A stretch of DNA of 6,861 nucleotides from Bacillota bacterium. Its GTDB lineage: Bacteria; Bacillota; Dethiobacteria; DTU022. The stretch is from contig JAAZPS010000116.1 in the NCBI GenBank assembly GCA_012797095.1, positions 1 through 6,861 on the forward strand. Reading direction: 5' to 3'. The notes under the pieces are model-generated. The model did not search any database, was not told the DNA's origin, and saw nothing but the letters and a program-made list of their open reading frames with translations. This document shows positions 1 through 4,452 of this stretch, in pieces (positions within the stretch are counted from its first letter, which is position 1; every line of letters begins with the position of its first letter). A program made the translations under genes and the position numbers.

Positions 1-168
1 TAGTTTGCCCCGCACCACGATCATGTGCACATGTGAATTGGCGTTATGCTCGGGCAAAGCCTCCCCCTTGGGCAAAACCATGTGATTGATGGCCACATTC
101 TCATCGTCGATGATCAGTTCGATGGTTTTTTGATCGGTCAGACTGAAAATAAAGTTTCTTTCGATCAC
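1..168 (-). CDS. Cupin-domain protein, N-terminal part (runs off the window)
   Basis: The minus strand from a GTG at 168-166 is open to the window edge and gives 56 residues beginning MIERNFIFSLTDQKTIE. The stretch ALPEHNANSHVHMIVVRGKL (residues 37-56) resembles cupin motif 1, with a glycine-bearing turn followed by spaced histidines (H41, H46, H48) and a glycine six residues later. In cupins these histidines usually bind a metal. A good Shine-Dalgarno (GAAGGAAGG, about 176-184) precedes the start. Only 2 nt separate the start from the stop of the upstream membrane ferredoxin, so the two are probably translated together as the last visible gene of the operon. The substrate is unknown and the C-terminal half is outside the window. 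It could be a small single-domain cupin, but its length cannot be judged. Confidence 0.75.
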   Translation of the reverse strand, partial: MIERNFIFSLTDQKTIELIIDDENVAINHMVLPKGEALPEHNANSHVHMIVVRGKL

Positions 169-170
169 AG

Positions 171-803
171 TTAAACCTTCCTTCTTCGGTGATACTGTAT
201 AGCATCCTGGGGACATCTAGCTACGCAATCAAGGCAGAGCAGACAAAGGCCTCGATCAATCTCGTATTTTTTGCCCGCTGTCTGGCCGACAGCACCGGCG
301 CTGCAAACCTTGCTGCACGTACCGCAGCCGCTGCAACTGCCGGCATCCAATGTCAGCGCACGCCTGGAATGGCTCCCGGTAAGGTTCAGGATGGTCCCGT
401 AGGGGCAAAGATAACGGTGCCACAGTTCTTCGGGGAAAAAGAGGGTCAGCCCTGCGCCGAGCGCCAGCAGCGCAGGCAGCACCGGCAGTTTCCGTCCCGT
501 TTTCATTACAAAAACAAAGGCCAGCAGGAAAATCGCAAGAAAGGCGTAACGGAAGAAGGGATGCGTAATGAGAAAAGGTGTGTTAAATTTACCGATTTTG
601 AGCTTCCTTTTTACCCAGATTATTCCCTTCATCAGTGTATTGATGGGGCAGATCCAGCCGCAGTAAAAGCGCCCAAACAAAAGGGCCAGGATCACACTCA
701 GCGCAAAAAGACCCATCCACAACTGCATTCTGCCGGTGATGATCAGAACGGCGAATAGAACCAAAAATATGATCTGCGAAAACTTCTGCCATGTTTTGGC
801 CAC
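171..803 (-). CDS. NapH-like membrane protein with two 4Fe-4S ferredoxin clusters
   Basis: The 210-residue product combines hydrophobic segments (about residues 8-22, 30-44, 85-100 and 106-123) with a C-terminal bacterial ferredoxin domain. Two cysteine motifs border the membrane part: FYCGWICP (C48, C52) and RYLCPYG (C133). Both are typical of the NapH/NosR/YccM-type membrane electron carriers. The ferredoxin domain holds C157-C160-C163-C167 and C187-C190-C193-C197P, enough for two 4Fe-4S clusters. Family knowledge suggests electron transfer between the quinone pool or membrane and a soluble partner; the actual partner is not visible here. At 210 residues it is shorter than typical NapH. The start is GTG (803-801), preceded by GGAGG with a 10-nt gap, and lies 2 nt after the stop of the upstream iron-sulfur gene, which indicates one operon. 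The exact physiological role is unassigned. Confidence 0.85.
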   Translation of the reverse strand: MAKTWQKFSQIIFLVLFAVLIITGRMQLWMGLFALSVILALLFGRFYCGWICPINTLMKGIIWVKRKLKIGKFNTPFLITHPFFRYAFLAIFLLAFVFVMKTGRKLPVLPALLALGAGLTLFFPEELWHRYLCPYGTILNLTGSHSRRALTLDAGSCSGCGTCSKVCSAGAVGQTAGKKYEIDRGLCLLCLDCVARCPQDAIQYHRRRKV

Positions 804-805
804 GA

Positions 806-1594
806 TCAGTATTCCTCCGAAATCATACCTTTTATTGATATGGTCATCACGCGCCAGGGGATCAATTTGCCGCTGTGCCGCAGGGCCGATTTAACTATCT
901 CGAGCAGCCCCCCGCAGCAGGGCACCTCCATCTTCAGGACAGTGATGCTTTTGATCTCATTAAGCTCCAGAATTTCGGTCAGCTTTGCCGCATAATCGAT
1001 GGAATCAAGTTTCGGGCAGGCAATGAGGGTAATTTTGCCGCGCATGAACTCATGGATATTGGGATAAGCGTAAGCCGTGCAATCAGCGGCAATGAGCAGG
1101 TGCGCGCGCTCCAGATAGGGTGCATTGATCGGAACCAAGCGCAGCTGGCAGGGCCATTGGCGCAGCTGGGAGGCGGCAGCAGTCGTACCCGGGGGACCCT
1201 CTACAGGCCTTTGCACCGCCGGCTGAAGCGCAAACACCTCAGTACTCCGGCAGCCGCAGTCCAGATGCAGATTCGCTGCAGGGCAGGTTGGATCCGCCTG
1301 CGCGATAGGAGCGTCTGCCCGGGCTCCGCCCTCCCCCGATTCTCTTTTCTCCAGGTATTTTTGCACGGCCGCCTCATTAAAGGGGGCCGCCTCCCTCTCC
1401 TCGATGGTAATGGCATCCACAGGGCATTTCGGCAGGCAGGCACCCAGTCCGTCACAGTAAGACTCGGAAACCAGCTTCGCCTTGCCATTGACAAGCTGCA
1501 GCGCCCCCTCGGCACAGGCGCTTACACAGAGGCCGCAGCCATCACATTTTTCGGGATCTATTTTGATAATCTGACGTTTTAGAACTTTCTCCAT
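806..1594 (-). CDS. Two-cluster 4Fe-4S ferredoxin-domain protein with conserved cysteine-rich C-terminal domain
   Basis: The 262-residue soluble protein opens with a ferredoxin domain. The first motif is C17-C20-C23-C27. The second is incomplete, C47-DGLGA-C53-LPK-C57P, with Leu50 where the second cysteine of CxxCxxC would be, so it may bind a 3Fe-4S or altered cluster. Residues about 70-140 are a low-complexity linker. The C-terminal domain carries WPCQLRLVPINAPY (C149), ADCTAYAYPN (C172), IACPKLD (C193) and EVPCCGG (C226, C227), possible ligands for further metal or thiol chemistry. I recall proteins of this build next to Crp/Fnr genes in anaerobes, sometimes in hcp (hybrid-cluster protein) regulons as a ferredoxin-like FrdX; this link is from memory and no hcp is present. 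The ATG start has AGGGGG 7 nt upstream. It is the first gene of the leftward operon and lies divergent to the Crp/Fnr gene. Confidence 0.8.
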   Translation of the reverse strand: MEKVLKRQIIKIDPEKCDGCGLCVSACAEGALQLVNGKAKLVSESYCDGLGACLPKCPVDAITIEEREAAPFNEAAVQKYLEKRESGEGGARADAPIAQADPTCPAANLHLDCGCRSTEVFALQPAVQRPVEGPPGTTAAASQLRQWPCQLRLVPINAPYLERAHLLIAADCTAYAYPNIHEFMRGKITLIACPKLDSIDYAAKLTEILELNEIKSITVLKMEVPCCGGLLEIVKSALRHSGKLIPWRVMTISIKGMISEEY

Positions 1595-1616
1595 TGAAGT
1601 CCCCCTTTTCTTTTCC

Positions 1617-1645
1617 TGGTCATCTCCATTTCAGTATAGTATAAT
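1617..1645 (+). promoter_or_regulatory. Predicted promoter of the Crp/Fnr gene
   Basis: A consensus TATAAT lies at 1640-1645 and a 4/6 -35 match, TGGTCA, at 1617-1622, with a 17-bp spacer. The predicted start is near 1652, leaving a 48-nt leader that contains the 1661-1674 palindrome. The -10 overlaps the -10 of the divergent minus-strand promoter, so the two promoters may compete. Confidence 0.45.
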
Positions 1646-1674
1646 CAGGCCAACAAATCGGTAGCCAGGGCTAC
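1633..1674 (-). promoter_or_regulatory. Predicted class-II-type activated promoter of the iron-sulfur operon
   Basis: On the minus strand a -10 match TATACT lies at 1638-1633, giving a start near 1626 if the usual 6-nt gap applies. No good -35 is present. Instead the perfect palindrome GTAGCC-AG-GGCTAC (1661-1674) is centred at 1667.5, which is -41.5 from that start. This is the classic position for Crp/Fnr class II activators, which substitute for a weak -35. A second overlapping TATACT (1643-1638) would shift the start by 5 nt and lose this register. The leader of about 31 nt contains the Shine-Dalgarno of the first gene. The promoter call is inference; the palindrome is directly visible. 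Confidence 0.5.
1661..1674. promoter_or_regulatory. Palindromic operator candidate for the adjacent Crp/Fnr regulator
   Basis: GTAGCC-AG-GGCTAC is a perfect inverted repeat with 6-bp arms and a 2-bp centre, 14 bp in all, flanked by AT-rich sequence. It sits between the divergent iron-sulfur operon and the Crp/Fnr gene, where operators of such regulators normally lie. It falls at a predicted -41.5 for the leftward operon and about +10 to +23 for the rightward gene. A bound protein would therefore be expected to activate one and repress the other. The arms do not match the E. coli CRP (TGTGA) or FNR (TTGAT) half-sites. Which protein binds is inferred from position only. Confidence 0.55.
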
Positions 1675-1699
1675 AAATTGATCGGGGGGGGCGCTGATA

Positions 1700-2392
1700 T
1701 TGTATGAAAAATATACGCCAGTTTTGACCGCATCTCCTCTTTTTGCCGGTGTTAAAAGTGAAGAGGTGCCCTCGGTGCTGGACTGTCTGCAGCCTCGAGA
1801 GGTTTTCTACCAAAAAGGCGAGTACATCGCTACGGTAGGGGGGGAACTCCCGGGTATGGGCATCATCGCGGCGGGTAGGGCTGCCGTGCTCAGGGAAAGC
1901 GCCGCCGGCGACAGGGTGGTGATGGCCATCCTGGAACCGGGTCATCTTTTCGGTGAGATTGCCGCATGCGCCGAGGAACCGCGGTGGCCGGCGACGGTGC
2001 AGGCGCAGGTGGATACGGTAGTGCTTTTTATCCCGGGGGACAGAATTGTCGGGAGGTGTACCGAAGATTGTATCCGGCAGCGGCTGTTGATCAAGAATAT
2101 GCTCCGGATCATCTCGGAAAGAGCCCTGATGTTGAACCGAAAAGTATATTACCTGACCATCAAAAGTTTGCGCGGCCGGATCAGCGCCCTTTTGCTGGAT
2201 CACTACCGGAAAACGGATCAGGCCACTTTTACCCTGCCGTTTAACCGCAACCAGATGGCTGACTTTTTAAACGTCTCCCGTCCCTCCATGTCCCGGGAAA
2301 TGAGCCGATTGAAAGAAGAAGGGGTTATTGACTACCATCTGGCTACTTTCCGGATACTTGACCCCGGCGCTCTGGAAAATTTAGCTCAGTGA
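1700..2392 (+). CDS. Crp/Fnr-family transcriptional regulator
   Basis: The 230-residue protein has an N-terminal cyclic-nucleotide-binding-type beta-barrel (about residues 12-115, with the typical GHLFGEIAACAEEPRWPATV segment), a dimerisation helix (about 120-150) and a C-terminal winged helix-turn-helix (about 155-222). The recognition helix is SRPSMSREMSRL (193-204), preceded by the first HTH helix RNQMADFLNV. It lacks the N-terminal cysteine cluster of true FNR (cysteines are C29, C90, C120, C124), so the effector is unknown; HcpR-like haem- or NO-sensing members of the superfamily are one possibility. The start is TTG at 1700 behind a G-rich ribosome site (GGGGGGG, 1684-1690). The nearby ATG at 1704 is out of frame, and an in-frame stop at 1679 limits extension. 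Divergent placement from the iron-sulfur operon, with a shared palindrome, suggests it controls that operon and itself. Family assignment is firm; function is inferred. Confidence 0.88.
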   Translation: MYEKYTPVLTASPLFAGVKSEEVPSVLDCLQPREVFYQKGEYIATVGGELPGMGIIAAGRAAVLRESAAGDRVVMAILEPGHLFGEIAACAEEPRWPATVQAQVDTVVLFIPGDRIVGRCTEDCIRQRLLIKNMLRIISERALMLNRKVYYLTIKSLRGRISALLLDHYRKTDQATFTLPFNRNQMADFLNVSRPSMSREMSRLKEEGVIDYHLATFRILDPGALENLAQ

Positions 2393-2482
2393 TGTGATCA
2401 ACCCCTGAAAATTAAACGGTCACACCGGGACAGCTTGTACAGAAATATTTCGGAAGCCGCGGAAAAACCTCCAAAATATTAC

Positions 2483-2510
2483 TTGACAAATAAAATAATC
2501 AATATATTAT
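2483..2510 (+). promoter_or_regulatory. Promoter of the perR-peroxiredoxin operon
   Basis: A perfect -35 TTGACA (2483-2488) is followed after 16 bp by TATTAT (2505-2510) in a very AT-rich stretch; the predicted start is near 2517. It is the only strong housekeeping-type promoter visible before the PerR gene and the two selenoprotein genes, all on the plus strand with no clear internal terminator. Confidence 0.7.
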
Positions 2511-2541
2511 AGTAATCAGTACATACTAATAATGATTACAT
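2507..2541. promoter_or_regulatory. Two PerR-box-like sites over the promoter and leader
   Basis: Against the Bacillus PerR consensus TTATAAT-N-ATTATAA, the 15-mer 2527-2541 (TAATAAT-G-ATTACAT) matches 11 of 14 positions. The 15-mer 2507-2521 (TTATAGT-A-ATCAGTA) matches 10 of 14. Their centres are 20 bp apart, about two helical turns. The same region holds the inverted repeat GTAATCA-N14-TGATTAC (2512-2539). Site 1 overlaps the -10 and start point, and site 2 the leader just before the GTG, positions suited to autorepression. AT-rich DNA matches such consensus easily, so this is a moderate-confidence call. Confidence 0.45.
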
Positions 2542-2542
2542 A

Positions 2543-2989
2543 GTGGAGCGGTGGCAGGAGAAAGTCTCAAGGGAGATGAAAGAGATAGATTGTGCGATCA
2601 GTGCCCTTCGTTCCAAAAACATTCGGCCGTCCATTGCCCGGATCAAGATATTGGAATATCTGTCCCATACAACCGCTCATCCGACCGTGGAGGTGATCTA
2701 TCACAGTCTGCTGCCGGAGATACCGACATTGTCGAAAGCCACCGTTTACAAGACGATGAGCCTGCTGGTGGAGGCGGGGCTGGCCCGTCTGCTGTACGGG
2801 GAGGATTGCGAGGCCCATTACGATGCCAATATCAGCGATCATGGCCATTTTCAGTGTACCCGGTGCGGCAGAATATATGATTTTACCGTAGATCTTGACA
2901 ACCTGGAGGCTGAAGGGCTTGAAGGGTTTACGGTAGTTGAAAAAAATATCTTTTTCAGAGGAGCCTGTCCCCGGTGCCTTTCCGATTGA
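2543..2989 (+). CDS. perR: PerR-type peroxide-sensing Fur-family repressor
   Basis: The 148-residue protein has the Fur layout: a winged helix DNA-binding domain (about 15-90, with LSKATVYKTMSLL as recognition helix) and a metal-binding dimerisation domain. By alignment from memory with Bacillus subtilis PerR, the regulatory metal ligands H37, D85, H91, H93 and D104 correspond to H46, D94, H100, H102 and D113. The zinc cysteines C96, C99, C136 and C139 correspond to C105, C108, C142 and C145. Asp rather than Glu at the D104 position is a mark of peroxide-sensing PerR over iron-sensing Fur. The residue equivalent to PerR Asn61/Fur Arg61, which helps choose the box, is Lys70 here. The start is uncertain. 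GTG 2543 has no evident Shine-Dalgarno. ATG 2576 (residue 12) fits the family's N-terminal length better but has AGGGAG directly abutting it. The following peroxiredoxin gene is a standard PerR target, so this repressor probably controls its own operon. Confidence 0.85.
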   Translation: MERWQEKVSREMKEIDCAISALRSKNIRPSIARIKILEYLSHTTAHPTVEVIYHSLLPEIPTLSKATVYKTMSLLVEAGLARLLYGEDCEAHYDANISDHGHFQCTRCGRIYDFTVDLDNLEAEGLEGFTVVEKNIFFRGACPRCLSD

Positions 2990-3038
2990 AGGGGAAATAA
3001 CCGGGGTTGAGCCAACATACCTACAAGGAGGTTGCTAC

Positions 3039-3656
3039 ATGAGCTGTGAAGAAGGAAAGTATCAGGTGCTGGTAGGTCGGGAAGCGCCGGACTTCGAAAC
3101 AAATGCTTTCGTTGACGGTGGATTCAAGAAGATCAAGCTGTCTGATTACCGCGGAAAATGGGTAGTGCTCTGCTTTTACCCGGGGGATTTTACTTTCGTT
3201 TGACCGACCGAATTGGCGTCAGTTGCCGCCAGGAACGACGAACTGAAGGAGCTGGGGGTTGAGGTTTTCTCTTGCAGTGTGGACAGCCAGTTCAGCCACA
3301 AGATCTGGCAGGAACAGGAGCTTTCCAAGATGGTCCCCGGAGGGGTGCCTTACCCGATGCTTTCCGATACAGGTGGGCGGATCGGCCGGCTTTACGGTGT
3401 GTACAACGAAAGAGAGGGTGTTAATGTCCGCGGCAGGTTCCTGATCGATCCGGACGGGATCATCCAGGCGATGGAGGTGCTGACACCGCCGGTGGGCCGG
3501 AATTTTGAAGAGCTTTCCCGCCAGGTCAAGGCGTTCCAGCATGTTCGCAAGACCGGCGAGCCGACTCCGGCAGGCTGGCAGCCCGGCAAGAAGACCCTGA
3601 AGCCGTCACCCGATCTTGTTGGAAATGTGTGGAAGGTGTGGAAAATCGGAGAGTAG
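3039..3656 (+). CDS. Selenocysteine-containing AhpC/Prx-type peroxiredoxin (in-frame UGA at codon 55)
   Basis: The frame runs from ATG 3039, with a perfect AAGGAGG at 3025-3031 and a 7-nt gap, through a UGA at 3201-3203 to TAG at 3654-3656. This gives 205 residues, a normal peroxiredoxin length. The UGA sits exactly at the peroxidatic cysteine of the family motif P-x3-T-x2-C: P48-GDF-T52-FV-U55-PTEL. The downstream 150 codons are intact and continue the same fold: VFSCSVDSQFSHKIW, YPMLSD, VRGRFLIDPDG (R131 fits the catalytic arginine) and WQPGKK. It reduces peroxides in the cytoplasm through U55. Typical AhpC has a resolving cysteine in GEVCPA near the C-terminus; here the segment reads GEPTPA, with Thr176 in its place. 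Other cysteines are C3, C45 and C79. It lies 49 nt after perR and is probably co-transcribed. A hairpin suited to SECIS function follows the UGA. A nonsense mutation or sequencing error is the alternative, made unlikely by the exact position and a second such gene next door. Confidence 0.88.
3213..3232 (+). promoter_or_regulatory. Candidate bacterial SECIS element of the peroxiredoxin
   Basis: In the coding RNA just after the UGA, UUGGCG (3213-3218) pairs with CGCCAG (3227-3232), six pairs including one terminal U-G. Above a U-C mismatch, C3220-G3225 can close a tetraloop AGUU that exposes GU, as in the E. coli fdhF SECIS. The apical loop begins 17 nt after the UGA, within the range known for bacterial SECIS elements. 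An alternative pairing, UGGC with GCCG, leaves a loop GUCAGUU that starts with G. The structure overlaps codons 59-65, so it serves coding as well. It is a shorter, weaker stem than the one in the next gene. Confidence 0.6.
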
Positions 3657-3717
3657 GTAATATTTGAGGATTGATCCGGATACCGGTTTTTACCAATAGA
3701 TGGGGAGTTGGCTGCTT

Positions 3718-4068
3718 GTGCTCACCTTTTACTGTTTCCCGGCGTGAACAACCTGTCAGAAAGCGAAGGCGTGGCTTTCGCAGGCAGGGGCTGACTTTGA
3801 CTACCATGATATTCTGAAGGATCCGCCGGGTCTGGAAGAGCTTGAGACGCTGGCTGCAGCAGGCGGTATCGCGGTGGCAGCGCTGCTGAACCCCCGTAGC
3901 AAGGCGCTGAGGGATAGTGGGGTCGATCGGGAAAGGATAACTTCTCCGGATGTGGCCGCGTTGGTCCGCAAGAACCCTCGGGTGCTCTACCGCCCTCTGC
4001 TCACCGACGGAAAGAGGCTGGTCCGGGGCTTTCTTCCGGAGGAGATGAAACTCTTGCTGAAGGTTTAG
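3718..4068 (+). CDS. Selenocysteine-containing ArsC/Spx-like thioredoxin-fold protein with a UxxC site
   Basis: Read through the UGA at 3745-3747, the frame gives 116 residues starting MLTFYCFPA-U10-TT-C13-QKAKAWL. This is the N-terminal beta strand and active-site helix of ArsC/Spx-type proteins with Sec at the first position of CxxC. The rest fits the family: ALLNPRSKALRDSGV (about 55-69), KNPRVLYRPLL with a cis-proline-type R92-P93, and RLVRGF (R103) near the end. Length matches the short ArsC/Spx group. Compared with plasmid R773 ArsC, Asn58 stands where an arsenate-triad arginine would be, and the active site is UxxC rather than CxxS, so a thiol/selenol redox role is more likely than arsenate reduction. 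The GTG start has GGGGAG with a 10-nt gap; ATG 3700 in frame is an alternative without a ribosome site. It is last in the perR operon, 61 nt after the peroxiredoxin, and probably its redox partner (inference). Confidence 0.83.
3763..3781 (+). promoter_or_regulatory. Candidate bacterial SECIS element of the ArsC/Spx-like gene
   Basis: The RNA after the UGA forms an uninterrupted 8-bp stem, GCGAAGGC-GUG-GCUUUCGC (3763-3770 with 3774-3781), with one G-U pair and an apical GUG. The loop starts 23 nt after the UGA, inside the 16-37 nt range reported for bacterial SECIS elements, and offers the GU that SelB recognises in E. coli. An alternative is GAAAGC with GCUUUC and a 9-nt loop that also starts with G. 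The stem lies within codons 16-22. Confidence 0.7.
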
Positions 4069-4113
4069 CGGGAATAAACGGTTTTGCCCGGGTTTCAATG
4101 AAGATCTGCTTTC

Positions 4114-4155
4114 AACTGATAACGCGGTCCAAAGACGCGTTATCAGTTCTTTATT
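4114..4155 (+). terminator. Intrinsic terminator of the perR-selenoprotein operon
   Basis: AACTGATAACGCG (4114-4126) pairs perfectly with CGCGTTATCAGTT (4136-4148), a 13-bp stem with a 9-nt loop, followed by a T-rich run CTTTATT. It lies 45 nt after the stop of the ArsC/Spx-like gene and just before repeat copy 1, so it marks the end of the rightward transcription unit. Confidence 0.8.
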
Positions 4156-4159
4156 CACC

Positions 4160-4377
4160 GGGGTCAGGCTTGAATAATTTACTTGCGGTAAGTATAGACA
4201 CTATCCCCAAGCTGTCCAAATTCGCGGTCTGAAAGCGGAAGATATCGTTCCAAACAGCTCAACAAAATAAACCAGACTCAGAAAAACCATTGGGAATAAT
4301 AATTCAAGCTTGACCAGGTGGTCTGATTGATTATTGCCCGTTATTTCCCACCAATTCAACAATTCAAGCCTGACCCC
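4160..4377. repeat. MITE-like element, copy 1 (218 bp, 16-bp terminal inverted repeats)
   Basis: The element begins GGGGTCAGGCTTGAAT (4160-4175) and ends with its exact reverse complement ATTCAAGCCTGACCCC (4362-4377). Copy 2 (5198-5421) has the same orientation and near-identical outer parts, differing by a few substitutions and one 6-bp insertion, with a divergent centre of about 30 bp. An internal imperfect copy of the right end, ATTCAAGCTTGACC, lies at 4302-4315 and overlaps a small hairpin GACCA-GG-TGGTC (4312-4323). There is no transposase and no clear target duplication at the flanks (TTCACC versus AAAAGC). It is therefore probably a non-autonomous element mobilised in trans, perhaps REP- or IS200/IS605-like. 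It occupies most of the gap between the terminator and the next gene. Confidence 0.85.
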
Positions 4378-4452
4378 AAAAGCGCAAATGAAGGGAAATG
4401 TTAGCGGTTGTAGAAGAGGTTCCCAACACTGCAAAAAGGGGTGGGTGATTTG

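Noticed and set aside
189..1582. Long plus-strand open frames opposite the iron-sulfur genes (189-758 and 875-1582)
   Set aside because: Their products have no recognisable motif and mirror the strongly supported minus-strand coding sequences.
2444..2481. AATATTT/AAATATT inverted repeat between the Crp/Fnr gene and the perR promoter
   Set aside because: Short AT-only arms with a long spacer, expected by chance in this AT-rich stretch, and no T-tract.
2937..3203. A plus-strand frame starting at 2937 as an 88-residue gene
   Set aside because: It overlaps the end of perR, lacks a ribosome site, and its second half is only the N-terminus of the peroxiredoxin, which starts properly at 3039.
3039..3656. 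Peroxiredoxin as a pseudogene broken by a nonsense codon
   Set aside because: The UGA is at the catalytic cysteine, the remaining frame is intact to a normal length, a hairpin follows, and the next gene shows the same pattern at its own active site.
3676..3691. Hairpin CCGG-ATA-CCGG followed by TTTTT between the two selenoprotein genes
   Set aside because: A 4-bp stem is too weak for a convincing terminator; at most it could attenuate slightly.
4310..4336. Outward promoter in repeat copy 1 (TTGACC, 16 bp, TATTGC) driving the deacetylase-like gene
   Set aside because: The -10 matches only 3/6, and copy 2 does not preserve the -35.
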